Assembly (NCBI GenBank): GCA_022771205.1
Contig: JALFCF010000004.1
Coordinates: forward strand, 1 to 64,000
Direction of reading: 5' to 3'
Length of the DNA stretch: 64,000 bases
From: Mycoplasmatota bacterium
GTDB taxonomy: Bacteria; Bacillota_I; Bacilli_A; RF39; UBA660
Shown: positions 1 to 9,351 of the stretch, one piece after another
Layout: each line of letters begins with the position of its first letter
Position numbering within the stretch: the first letter of the stretch is position 1
Translations under genes and position numbers: made by a program
The notes under the pieces: model-generated
What the model was told of the DNA's origin: nothing
The model's database searches: none
Seen by the model: the letters and a program-made list of their open reading frames with translations, nothing else

Positions 1-117
1 CTTTACATCCACTGACGGCACCGGACGCCCTTCGATGATGCTGCTGATCCGTTCTTCCGGCAGTTCCACTTCCTGGGCGGTCCTGCCAAAATTGAAGCTG
101 AATTTCCTGAGTCCCAC
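1..117 (-). CDS. N-terminal fragment of a LarA-like (nickel-dependent lactate racemase / DUF2088) protein, truncated by window edge
   Basis: Minus-strand GTG at 117 preceded by GGGAGGAAG; translation VGLRKFSFNFGRTAQEVELPEERISSIIEGRPVPSVDVK resembles LarA N-termini; only 39 codons visible. Confidence 0.4.
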   Translation of the reverse strand, partial: MGLRKFSFNFGRTAQEVELPEERISSIIEGRPVPSVDVK

Positions 118-276
118 GATATCTTCCTCCCTTTTTGATCAACGCTGCAGGATGCTGCGGCAATATACTATTTATACAGAATATTATAGCACTTCTGCTT
201 ACTTTCTCCGTATATTATATTATGTATCTTCCAACAGATTGACTTTGAGAGGACCCTCCCAGGATTTCCTGCACAC

Positions 277-313
277 AAAAAAAACACCCACACGGTCAGA
301 ACCCGCATGGATG
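277..313 (-). terminator. Rho-independent terminator downstream of tRNA-Ala
   Basis: Minus strand CATCCATGCGG-GTTCTGA-CCGTGTGGGTG (11 paired positions including G-U) followed by T8. Confidence 0.75.
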
Positions 314-326
314 CTTGCTTTTGAAT

Positions 327-402
327 TGGTGGAGCACAGGGGGATCGAACCCCTGACCTCAAGATTGCGAACCTTGCGCTCTCCCAGCTGAGCTAATGCC
401 CC
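327..402 (-). tRNA. tRNA-Ala(CGC)
   Basis: Cloverleaf GGGGCAT...GTGCTCCACCA, anticodon loop TTCGCAA, CCA encoded. Confidence 0.9.
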
Positions 403-425
403 ATATCTATTGTCTCTTTCTCAAG

Positions 426-466
426 TCGACAAATAGATTATAACAAGCTCTAACTCAATTGTCAAC
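426..466 (-). promoter_or_regulatory. Sigma-A type promoter of tRNA-Ala
   Basis: Minus strand TTGACA-17 nt-TATAAT (TTGACAATTGAGTTAGAGCTTGTTATAAT). Confidence 0.75.
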
Positions 467-1214
467 AACTTTTGTATTTTTTTTCTAAATATTCTTGTTC
501 AAGATAATAAACACCATTTTGCTTTATCAAATGTCGATATCCTCTTTGAAATTTATTTAAAGAATCTACAACTTTACTTTTACGAAAATTATAATGATTT
601 AAATATCTTTCTAATAAAAATTTTTCATAATAATACGATATTTGTTTAAATTCCTGACATAATTTAATAAACAAAAAAACAACTAAAAACAAAATATTAA
701 AAGAAAAAGAAATGAAATAGAAATAGCAAAAACAAAATAATAAAAGGTAGCCTAACAAAACCGTAAAATAAAAAGCTTTTTTATAAGACACAAAAAAATG
801 AAAAAACAAACATAATAATTTTCCACCATCTAATGGATAAATAGGAAGTAAATTAAAAAATAATATTCCTAAATGATAAGTTGTAATTAATATATTTTTA
901 TCAGGAAACAACAAAATAAGAAATAACCAAGCAAAAGTTTGAAAAAGAGGACCAAAAATTAAAATTAAAAATTCTCGCCATATGGAAATATTGTATGAAA
1001 TAGAAAATTTAGAAATACCACCTAAAGGATAAATTAAAATCTTAAGTACTTTTGCACCACAAAAATATGCTACGATAAAATGCCCAAGCTCATGGATAAA
1101 AACTAAAAATGTAATAACAAAAAAAGAAAAAAAAGAAGCAGTAAAAACAGCAAATAATCCAATTAAATAAAAAAGAGGATGAATTTCTAGATAATTAAAT
1201 ATATTTTTTATAAT
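462..1214 (-). CDS. spoIVFB: SpoIVFB-like intramembrane M50 metalloprotease (probable non-AUG start)
   Basis: ORF track shows only 462..914, but the same frame is open upstream through LEIHPLFYLIG...FIHELGHFIVAYFCGAK; HELGH and NLLPIYPLDGGKL motifs; immediately follows SpoIVFA-like gene. Start codon uncertain. Confidence 0.8.
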   Translation of the reverse strand: MIKNIFNYLEIHPLFYLIGLFAVFTASFFSFFVITFLVFIHELGHFIVAYFCGAKVLKILIYPLGGISKFSISYNISIWREFLILIFGPLFQTFAWLFLILLFPDKNILITTYHLGILFFNLLPIYPLDGGKLLCLFFHFFVSYKKAFYFTVLLGYLLLFCFCYFYFISFSFNILFLVVFLFIKLCQEFKQISYYYEKFLLERYLNHYNFRKSKVVDSLNKFQRGYRHLIKQNGVYYLEQEYLEKKYKSC

Positions 1215-1770
1215 CTAAAAAACTTCCATCTTTTTGAAAAACTAAATATAATTGGTTATCTTCTGCTTCACCAAGCAACTTCCCCTTTTCTACATAATCA
1301 TATAGCTTTATTCCATCAGAAGAAATATTAGAATAATAAACATCAATTCCATCAATTTGTTCAATTACTATTGTATTACCATATCCCTCTTTTTCTCCCA
1401 TAAAAATAACAATTCCACTCTCCAAAGCAGGAACCATATAGTTATCATTAACTTGTAATTTCACTCCATCTAAATAGCTTTTTGACTTCTGATACGTCAA
1501 CTCTTCTTGAAATACTTGTTTATCTTCTAAAGCTAATTTGTCAATAGACAAAATATTACCAAAATATTTCTGATAAATTTCTTTTACTTTAGTAAATTTA
1601 AAATTAGTATCATATACTTGTTTTAAAATACTATTTTTAGCTTTGGAATTACTTTTTACTAAAATCATACCAACCAAAAAAATAATAACAACAATCAAAA
1701 CTCTTGTAATAAAATTACGAACACTTTTTTTTAACACTAGTTTTTTCTTTACATATTTTCTTGTATTCAT
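1195..1770 (-). CDS. spoIVFA: SpoIVFA-like, M23/LytM-type domain membrane protein
   Basis: N-terminal TM plus degenerate LytM domain (GIVIFMGEKEGYGNTIVIEQIDGIDVYYSNI); directly upstream of M50 protease, downstream of mreCD. Confidence 0.75.
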   Translation of the reverse strand: MNTRKYVKKKLVLKKSVRNFITRVLIVVIIFLVGMILVKSNSKAKNSILKQVYDTNFKFTKVKEIYQKYFGNILSIDKLALEDKQVFQEELTYQKSKSYLDGVKLQVNDNYMVPALESGIVIFMGEKEGYGNTIVIEQIDGIDVYYSNISSDGIKLYDYVEKGKLLGEAEDNQLYLVFQKDGSFLDYKKYI

Positions 1771-1827
1771 ACCCTAATCTCCTCTATTCAAGGATATGAA
1801 AAAAGAAAAGTAATTATTCTACTTTTC

Positions 1828-2340
1828 TTAAGAATTAATAGCAATTCTTTTATACTTACTAGGAAGTAACCAAATAATAAAATAAACAATCTCACCATAA
1901 CATAAATTTAGTAATAAACTATGTCCAATTTTATATAACAATCGATAAAATGTCATAGGAACCAATTGAAATAACAAAATAATAATAGCATTCATACACT
2001 CATAAGAACTAATCACAACTATAATAAACAATAATAAACTAAGCCAAGTAGGACGAATATATTTATATAATAATAAAACAATAACTCCTACAAGAGAAAA
2101 TAAAACAGCATTATAAAACAATAAATTTGTATACATAAAATCATAACATATACCTAAAACAAAACAACTAATAAAATAATAACGTTCCTTTTTAATAAAA
2201 AAAGGATAAACAACAATTAATGAAACTATAGTAAGCATTGGTGTAAAAATAGATAAATCACCAACCATATATGGTAAAAAATTAGAAAGAATACCATCTA
2301 AGAAAAAAGAACAAATCAAAATAATAATTGCAATAGCCAT
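1828..2340 (-). CDS. mreD: Rod shape-determining protein MreD
   Basis: Multi-TM 170 aa protein immediately downstream of mreC. Confidence 0.75.
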   Translation of the reverse strand: MAIAIIILICSFFLDGILSNFLPYMVGDLSIFTPMLTIVSLIVVYPFFIKKERYYFISCFVLGICYDFMYTNLLFYNAVLFSLVGVIVLLLYKYIRPTWLSLLLFIIVVISSYECMNAIIILLFQLVPMTFYRLLYKIGHSLLLNLCYGEIVYFIIWLLPSKYKRIAINS

Positions 2341-2341
2341 A

Positions 2342-3142
2342 CTACTCTTTCTCCTTTAACACTGTAACATAATGAATATTATTAAAGTCCTGAGAAGTTT
2401 TAATATATAATGTTTTACTAAGATCATATTTATCACTTTTGATATCCTCAACAATACCAACATAAATTCCACCAGGAAACATACCACCAAGACCACTAGT
2501 AACAATAGTATCTCCTTTTTTCACTGTACTCATCTTATCTACTCCAGTCACAGTAACACATTCAGTTTCACTATCATAACCATTTAAAATAGCATAACTA
2601 TCACCATTTCCAGTCTTTATAGTAACACTAACTTTATAATTAACATCATCACTAGTAACAAGCTTAATTTCACTAGAATGAGAATAAACTCTAGATACTT
2701 TTCCAACCAATCCATTTTTAGTAACAACAGCCATATCTTTTTCTATTCCATCTTTAGATCCCTTATCAATCATAATTTGATTAAACCAATAACTTTTATT
2801 ACGCGATAAAATAGTAGCATTAATAGGAGTATATTCAGTTAAAGTACGATTTAAATCAAGAATATCTTTCAATTCTTGAATTTCCTCTTCTAAAGAAGTA
2901 TTTACATTTTTTTGAATAATATAACTTTCAGATTGATCTTCATTTTTATCAGAATTTAACGCTGTAAAAGGATACATAATAACTTTATTAATAGAAGTAA
3001 AAATATCTTTAATAAATCCTTCACCAAAAAAATTAGAACGACTCATATAAACTGAAATAGAAATACCAAAAAATATTATAAATACAACAATAATTATCAA
3101 AAATTTAATATTTAATTTCTTCTGTTTTTTACTTTTATACAT
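2342..3142 (-). CDS. mreC: Rod shape-determining protein MreC
   Basis: N-terminal TM, coiled coil, MreC beta domain (ATILSRNKSYWFNQIMIDKGSKDGIEKDMAVVTKNGLVGKV). Confidence 0.92.
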   Translation of the reverse strand: MYKSKKQKKLNIKFLIIIVVFIIFFGISISVYMSRSNFFGEGFIKDIFTSINKVIMYPFTALNSDKNEDQSESYIIQKNVNTSLEEEIQELKDILDLNRTLTEYTPINATILSRNKSYWFNQIMIDKGSKDGIEKDMAVVTKNGLVGKVSRVYSHSSEIKLVTSDDVNYKVSVTIKTGNGDSYAILNGYDSETECVTVTGVDKMSTVKKGDTIVTSGLGGMFPGGIYVGIVEDIKSDKYDLSKTLYIKTSQDFNNIHYVTVLKEKE

Positions 3143-3194
3143 ATAACATCATCCCATTCCAACTTATTATAATATAAATAAAATCGACCTGCAA

Positions 3195-3875
3195 CTATAG
3201 ATTTAAAATATTATGATGTTCAAAAAAACTATAATATGAATCTTCTCCTACAATAATATGATCCCTAATAGGAATACCTTGTATATAACCAGTTTTAACT
3301 AAATGATCAGTAAGTAATACATCCTCTTTACTAGGGTTTACACAATTAGAAGGATGGTTATGAACACATACAATACTAGAAGCACTAAGTCTATACGCTT
3401 CTTTAAATATTTCTCTAGGATGAACAATACTACGATTTACAGTCCCCATAAATAATAACTTCCTTTCTATCAATTCCTGTTTCTGATTAAAATAATAACA
3501 ATAAAAATATTCTTGTTTAGCACTACTAATGTAATAACGTACATCTTGCCAAATATCTTTAGGAGTTTTTAAAGATTTTAATTGTTCACTTTTTCTTAAA
3601 AATATTCTTCTTCCTAATTCAATAGCAGCTATAATTTCTAATGCCTTCACTTTTCCAACACCTTTAATAGCCATAAAATCATAAAAACTACAATTCTTTA
3701 TATCAACTAATGGATATTGTTTTAAAATTTCCAAAGCTAAATCATAAACATTTTTTTCATGATATCCATTTCTAAGTAAAACAGCTAATATTTGTGAATC
3801 CGTTAAAGATGAAGGGCCATAAAAAGCCAATCGTTCTCTAGGTTTCTCCGCATCTGGTAATTCTTTAATTTTCAA
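3195..3875 (-). CDS. radC: RadC / JAB-domain DNA repair protein
   Basis: HPREIFKEAYRLSASSIVCVHNHPSNCVNPSKEDVLLTDHL and N-terminal HhH (IKGVGKVKALEI). Confidence 0.93.
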   Translation of the reverse strand: MKIKELPDAEKPRERLAFYGPSSLTDSQILAVLLRNGYHEKNVYDLALEILKQYPLVDIKNCSFYDFMAIKGVGKVKALEIIAAIELGRRIFLRKSEQLKSLKTPKDIWQDVRYYISSAKQEYFYCYYFNQKQELIERKLLFMGTVNRSIVHPREIFKEAYRLSASSIVCVHNHPSNCVNPSKEDVLLTDHLVKTGYIQGIPIRDHIIVGEDSYYSFFEHHNILNL

Positions 3876-3915
3876 ATTTATAACATCACCTCTATTATAT
3901 TATTATCCAAAAAAA

Positions 3916-4371
3916 CTACATTCCAGTTCCAATAATTTGTTCATAATTTGCCATAATTACTTCCTCTACAGTTAAAATATCATCGTTTGTATCAGACTCT
4001 TTCACTAATAAGTCAAATTGACTTACATTACTCGCAAATTCTTCATTATCTAAAGTAACTGTTTTTATATAAATCTTGTATCCCATATCTTCATAAATCT
4101 TTTTTACTTTATTAGCATTATCCATATCCATAGTTATACCAACATAAACATAATATTTATTATCTTCTAAAACTGTAAGTTTATTTGTAAGATCACCTAC
4201 ATTTTCTTGCATAATATCTTTAGAAGAATAAATACCTTCTTGTAGGAAATAAAATGTTTTATTTTCTTGAAAAACTGAAATACTATTTGGAGCATGTCTA
4301 TATAGATAATTACCACAAATAGCACCTAAAAACACAAAAATCACAGCTAATAACATTGTCTTTTTCATTAA
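3916..4371 (-). CDS. Membrane-anchored SPOR-like domain protein, positional SpoIIB candidate
   Basis: TM anchor then FLQEGIYSSKDIMQENVGDL...YYVYVGITMDMDNANKVKKIYEDMGYKIYIK (SPOR-like); sits between valS and radC as spoIIB does in Bacillus; start trimmed from ORF track. Confidence 0.5.
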   Translation of the reverse strand, partial: LMKKTMLLAVIFVFLGAICGNYLYRHAPNSISVFQENKTFYFLQEGIYSSKDIMQENVGDLTNKLTVLEDNKYYVYVGITMDMDNANKVKKIYEDMGYKIYIKTVTLDNEEFASNVSQFDLLVKESDTNDDILTVEEVIMANYEQIIGTGM

Positions 4372-4452
4372 ACCAATCACCATATACAAGATAACAAAAA
4401 ATATCTAAAATTTTTGTCGAAAAAAAAGAGCATTTTCGTATTTTACAAAATG

Positions 4453-5352
4453 TCATCTTTTTTTAGTAAACTGATATGTATATGTTTCTTCTTTTACTGG
4501 TTCTAAATCAGAAAAAGAATATCTCGAAAAATTAAGATCAAAAGAACAACCACAAGGAAAAGTTTCCATCACTACAAACCCTGCTGTACCCTCTGGTTTA
4601 TTCTCCATATGAATATCATTACTCAATGTAGGTAATTTAATAAAATCATCAGCAAACCTACTTTTATGTGCATGTCCAGCAATTACAAAAGGAAAATCTA
4701 CTAAACGATATTGTGGTCTAATTTTAGAATGATGTTCGAAAGAAAAAGGATAACCATAAACTGTAAAATATGATTGAAAATATCCCAAGGGAAAAATATT
4801 TTTCTTTTCAGCAGATAAAATTTTTAATAAATCATATCCATGTTTCAAATATTTAGCATCATGATTCCCACCTAAAATATACTGACGAATATTTTTATCT
4901 TCAGGATAGACATCTAAAATATGATCAATTTGTTTTTTTGGCATTTGATATTCTTTGTGACATTCAACTAAGCCATCTCCAATATCTCCACCATGAAATA
5001 AATAAAAAATCCCGTGATTTCGACAAAAGTCCAAAACCACGGGAAAATATTCTACATTTTCTTTTTTAGAGGCAAAATGAGTATCAGAAATAAAAGCTAC
5101 TTTCTGACCAGTCAAATCTACCATACTATAAAATTTCAAATAAACAGATTTTAATTGTTCTCTCTCATTCAAAGATAATTCTTTTTTATAAGCTATAACT
5201 TCTTTGCGCAAAGAAGCCAATAATTCATATTTATTTAATTGATTTTCTTTCAACACCTTATCAAACTCTTCACCAGCAATTAACTGCTCTAATACTTCTC
5301 TCACACAACCACTTCCTATTATAAGGATACTAAAACAAAATAAAAAAAGCAA
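4453..5352 (-). CDS. Metallophosphoesterase (true start probably an internal GTG near 5305)
   Basis: FISDTHFAS...HGGDIGDG...GGNHD...GHAHKS metallophosphoesterase motifs. Confidence 0.8.
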   Translation of the reverse strand: MLFLFCFSILIIGSGCVREVLEQLIAGEEFDKVLKENQLNKYELLASLRKEVIAYKKELSLNEREQLKSVYLKFYSMVDLTGQKVAFISDTHFASKKENVEYFPVVLDFCRNHGIFYLFHGGDIGDGLVECHKEYQMPKKQIDHILDVYPEDKNIRQYILGGNHDAKYLKHGYDLLKILSAEKKNIFPLGYFQSYFTVYGYPFSFEHHSKIRPQYRLVDFPFVIAGHAHKSRFADDFIKLPTLSNDIHMENKPEGTAGFVVMETFPCGCSFDLNFSRYSFSDLEPVKEETYTYQFTKKR

Positions 5353-5375
5353 TAGAAAATCTATTGCCCATATTT

Positions 5376-7919
5376 TTATAATTGAGATTGTAAAGATAAA
5401 AGTTTTTCCTGCTCTTCTTTTAATTTTTCTCGGTCCATATCTACTATATTTTTTGGAGCCTTATTTACATAATTTTCATTAGCAAGTAATTTTTCTCGTC
5501 TTTCAATAGAAGCTTGTAACTTTTTAATATCCTCTTCTATCTGTTCCTTATTAATTTCATTTTCAAAATAATAAGTAATTTGAACTAAAGAAGATTGATA
5601 AGAAATTGTTTGATAACCTTCACAATCATCTCCATCATTAACAAGATTATCATCCATAATCTTTAACTGCGAACGATAAATATATTCCAAATCTTTATTA
5701 GTTTCTAATAAAACTTTTGCATCTTTCTTAACATTATTAGCAACTTTTAAATTACGAATTTCTGTTAAATCAGAAATTACTTTACTTACATCTTCATAAT
5801 CATCTTCAAAAACTTCTTCCTCATTATACACAGGATAAGAACTAATTACAATTGATTCACTGTCTTTAATTGGAAGTTTGTCATAAATTTCATCAGTAAC
5901 ATAAGGCATAAAAGGATGTAATAATTTTAAGATTGTTGTAAGAACATCTAATAAAACACTTTTAGTAGTATCATTCATTAATGCTTTACTAAGTTCAATA
6001 TAATTATCACAAAAATCTTCCCAAATAAATTGATATAAGGTATTACCAACATTATGGAAATCATAACTTTCCATATTCTTAATAACTTCTTGAATCAAAT
6101 TATTTTTAGCAGTCAAAATCCACTTATCAGCTTTGCTTAAATTATCAAATATCATTCTATCTTTTGTTAAATCATCAATATTCATTAAAACATAACGAGA
6201 TGCATTCCACAACTTATTAATAAAGTTCCAAGTAGATTTTACTTTTTCTTCATCATAACGCAAATCAGTTCCTGGAGCAGTATTTGTTGTTAAAAAGAAA
6301 CGTAAACTATCCGCACCATATTGATCAATAACATCCATTGGATCTACACCATTACCTAAAGATTTGCTCATTTTACGTCCTTCTTTATCACGAATCAATC
6401 CATGAATAAGACAATCCTTAAATGGACGACTATTAGTAAATTCTAGACCTTGAAAAGTCATACGATTTACCCAAAATGGAATAATATCATAGCCAGTAAC
6501 CAAAACATTATTTGGATAATATCTCTTAAAATCAACAGTCTCCTCTGGCCAACCTAAAGTTGAAAATGGCCATAAAGCAGATGAGAACCAAGTATCAAGA
6601 ACATCTTCATCTTGTACCCAACCTTCACCTTCTGGAGCATTAATTCCAACATAAACCTCATCTCCACGATACCAAGCAGGAATTCTATGTCCCCACCATA
6701 ACTGTCTAGAAATACACCAATCATAAGTAATTTCCATCCAATGGTTCATTGTTTTTTCATAACGTTCAGGTACAAAATTAACTTTCGTATCTTTATTTTT
6801 TTGATTTTCCAAAACACGATCAGCAAGAGGTCTCATTTTAACAAACCATTGTTTAGAAAGAGTTGGTTCAACCACTGCATCACTTCTCTCACTATGGCCC
6901 ACATTATGAGTCATTTCTTCTATGGAAATTAATAAATCTTTTTCTTTTAATTCTTCTAATAATTTCTCACGACAATCCTCACGAGTCATTCCTTCATAGC
7001 CAGGTGCATTTTCATTCATAGTAGCATCAAGATTCATAACAACCACTCTAGGTAAATTATGACGCATTCCTACTTCGTAATCATTAGGATCATGTGCAGG
7101 AGTAATCTTAACTACACCTGTACCAAACTCTGGATCAGCATGCATATCACCAACGATAGGAATCTCTTTATTAACAATTGGCAATATTACAGTTTTGCCA
7201 ATCAAATGCTTATAACGTTCATCTTTTGGATTAACCGCAACAGCAGTATCACCAAATAATGTTTCTGGACGAGTTGTTGCAACATCTAAATAATCATTTG
7301 TACCAGTAATAAAATATTTAATATGATAAAAAGCTCCCTTATCTTCTTTATAAATAACTTCTTCATTAGAAAGTGCAGTCATTTGAACAGGATCCCAGTT
7401 AATAATTCTTTCTCCTCTATAAATTAAACCTTTTTCATAAAGTTTAACAAACACATAATTAACAGCATCATTAAGTCCTTTATCCAAAGTAAATCTTTCT
7501 TTTGAATAATCTAAACTAAGTCCCAATTTTGCCCATTGTTCATGAATCGTATTAGCATATTCATCTTTCCAACTCCAAGCATGCTCTAACCATTCTTCAC
7601 GAGAAATACCACGTGGATTAATTCCCATATCACGAAGACGTTTATCAACCTTAGCCTGTGTTGCTATACCAGCATGATCCATACCAGGAAGCCATAAAGC
7701 ATCATAACCTTGCATTCTCTTATAACGGATTAAAATATCCTGAATAGTTGTATCCCATGCATGACCTAAATGAAGCTTTCCTGTAACATTTGGAGGAGGT
7801 ATTACAATACAATAAGGTGTTTTATCGCTTTGACTATCCGATTTAAAATATCCTTTACTCTTCCACTCTTCATATTTATTTTTTTCAACTTCTAAATGAT
7901 TATACTTTTTATCTAACAT
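5376..7919 (-). CDS. valS: Valyl-tRNA synthetase
   Basis: [42 protein letters not shown]-terminal coiled-coil arm. Confidence 0.97.
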   Translation of the reverse strand: MLDKKYNHLEVEKNKYEEWKSKGYFKSDSQSDKTPYCIVIPPPNVTGKLHLGHAWDTTIQDILIRYKRMQGYDALWLPGMDHAGIATQAKVDKRLRDMGINPRGISREEWLEHAWSWKDEYANTIHEQWAKLGLSLDYSKERFTLDKGLNDAVNYVFVKLYEKGLIYRGERIINWDPVQMTALSNEEVIYKEDKGAFYHIKYFITGTNDYLDVATTRPETLFGDTAVAVNPKDERYKHLIGKTVILPIVNKEIPIVGDMHADPEFGTGVVKITPAHDPNDYEVGMRHNLPRVVVMNLDATMNENAPGYEGMTREDCREKLLEELKEKDLLISIEEMTHNVGHSERSDAVVEPTLSKQWFVKMRPLADRVLENQKNKDTKVNFVPERYEKTMNHWMEITYDWCISRQLWWGHRIPAWYRGDEVYVGINAPEGEGWVQDEDVLDTWFSSALWPFSTLGWPEETVDFKRYYPNNVLVTGYDIIPFWVNRMTFQGLEFTNSRPFKDCLIHGLIRDKEGRKMSKSLGNGVDPMDVIDQYGADSLRFFLTTNTAPGTDLRYDEEKVKSTWNFINKLWNASRYVLMNIDDLTKDRMIFDNLSKADKWILTAKNNLIQEVIKNMESYDFHNVGNTLYQFIWEDFCDNYIELSKALMNDTTKSVLLDVLTTILKLLHPFMPYVTDEIYDKLPIKDSESIVISSYPVYNEEEVFEDDYEDVSKVISDLTEIRNLKVANNVKKDAKVLLETNKDLEYIYRSQLKIMDDNLVNDGDDCEGYQTISYQSSLVQITYYFENEINKEQIEEDIKKLQASIERREKLLANENYVNKAPKNIVDMDREKLKEEQEKLLSLQSQL

Positions 7920-7931
7920 ATTATCACTCTC

Positions 7932-8384
7932 CTATCGTTTGACATTTATATCATTTTCTAAGTTTTGATTAAAAAAACTATTTTTATTTTGTACTTTTTC
8001 CTTAATCTCATTTAGCCCGTGTAAAGATTGAATCACTTCTTCGCCATCAATATTTTCTATGCTATATGCTCCTATCATTTTCCACTGACTAAATTCATAT
8101 AAATGTTGCATAAAATAATCTTGTTGACGATTAGTAACTTTTTCTGGCAAATAAAATATAAGTATACCAGAGTCATTCTCTATTTTATATGAGAAATGAC
8201 CAATACGCGCAATCTCCAAGGAAGCATATTGAGAATCATTCCTAGAAAAAGAATAGCCCAAATGATATTTATTAGAAAATTCTTGATAAACATCAGCATG
8301 ATCTTCTCCATAATAAATTTCTCTACCAAAAAAATCAGTCAAAATTTGTCGTTCATCTGGTATTATACCAACTTCTCCTCTCAT
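7932..8384 (-). CDS. Hypothetical protein between T-box leader and valS
   Basis: ORF 7932..8420; start set to the ATG at 8384 (GGTGATGGTATGAGAGGAG) because the upstream ATG lies inside the T-box terminator. Confidence 0.65.
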   Translation of the reverse strand: MRGEVGIIPDERQILTDFFGREIYYGEDHADVYQEFSNKYHLGYSFSRNDSQYASLEIARIGHFSYKIENDSGILIFYLPEKVTNRQQDYFMQHLYEFSQWKMIGAYSIENIDGEEVIQSLHGLNEIKEKVQNKNSFFNQNLENDINVKR

Positions 8385-8395
8385 ACCATCACCTC

Positions 8396-8625
8396 TAATA
8401 AAAAAACGAGTATCATCCAAAGGACGAAAACTCGTGGTACCACCTTATTTCATAGAATTAATATTCTATCTCAATGTCGTAACGTGACAAAACGGAATAA
8501 CCTACTAAAATTCAGAAATCCTGCTCCATTGCTACCTTCAAAATAGATTGTTAGTTATTTCCACCTACCATAACCTCTCTAAAAACAAAACTATTTCTAC
8601 TCCTCAATTTCTTCGCATCTACTAC
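8396..8625 (-). ncRNA. T-box leader (presumably valine specific)
   Basis: Minus strand AAGGTGGTACCACGAG T-box motif, TTGAGGAGTAG near the 5' end, AGAGAGG...GGTGG apical motifs, and ACGAGT...ACTCGTTTTTTT terminator; precedes valS operon. Confidence 0.88.
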
Positions 8626-8627
8626 AT

Positions 8628-8660
8628 AGTATAAACTAATTTATTTATCTTGACAAGTTT
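8628..8660 (-). promoter_or_regulatory. Promoter of T-box/valS operon
   Basis: Minus strand TTGTCA-17 nt-TATACT. Confidence 0.6.
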
Positions 8661-8681
8661 AAAATTCTAAACAAATAAAGA

Positions 8682-9350
8682 TTAGCTTTCACTAATCTTT
8701 TTAACTTCTGCATATTCTTTACCTTTTAAATCAATAACTGCCTTTTTTATAGTCAAGTTATGAGTAAGTTTACCAGAATCCGCATCAGATACGCCTTCAT
8801 TTTTCACGATACGATTAATATTTTCCTTACCATCAATCACTTTACCAAAAGCAGCATATTCTCCATCTAAATTCTCTGCATCTCCCAACATAATAAAGAA
8901 TTGACTTCCCGCTGAATCATAATCTTGACTACGTGCCATAGATACAACCCATTTAGTATGCTTTAAATCGTTTTCAAATCCATTTTTACTAAATTCTCCT
9001 TTAATCGTATATCCAGGTCCACCAGTTCCCATTCCATTTGGATCTCCTCCCTGTAACACAAAACCAGGAACTAATCGATGAAAAGTATTATTATCATAAA
9101 AACCAGATTTTACTAAAGATATAAAATTATTCACAGTATTTGGAGCAATTTCCGGATAAAGTTCCATAACAATAGTACCATAATCTTCAATATACATAGC
9201 GACAACAGGATTTTCTGTATCATATTGTTTAAGTTCTACTTCATTACCTTTTTGATCAAAGGAAATATCAAGCATATCTTCTTTTACTCCACAAGCAGTT
9301 AAACTAATAGAACAAAATAAAATCATTACTATTAAAAATAACTTTTTCAT
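8682..9350 (-). CDS. Cyclophilin-type peptidyl-prolyl isomerase lipoprotein
   Basis: Lipobox ISLTACG; FHRLVPGFVLQGGDPNGMGTGGPGY, SQFFIMLG. Confidence 0.92.
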   Translation of the reverse strand: MKKLFLIVMILFCSISLTACGVKEDMLDISFDQKGNEVELKQYDTENPVVAMYIEDYGTIVMELYPEIAPNTVNNFISLVKSGFYDNNTFHRLVPGFVLQGGDPNGMGTGGPGYTIKGEFSKNGFENDLKHTKWVVSMARSQDYDSAGSQFFIMLGDAENLDGEYAAFGKVIDGKENINRIVKNEGVSDADSGKLTHNLTIKKAVIDLKGKEYAEVKKISES

Positions 9351-9351
9351 A

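Noticed and set aside
35-391. ORF 35..391 (+) and 168..362 (-)
   Set aside because: They run across the tRNA-Ala gene and its terminator and lack domain or RBS support.
6741-7259. Plus-strand ORFs 6741..6932 and 7059..7259
   Set aside because: Antisense to valS, low complexity, no RBS.
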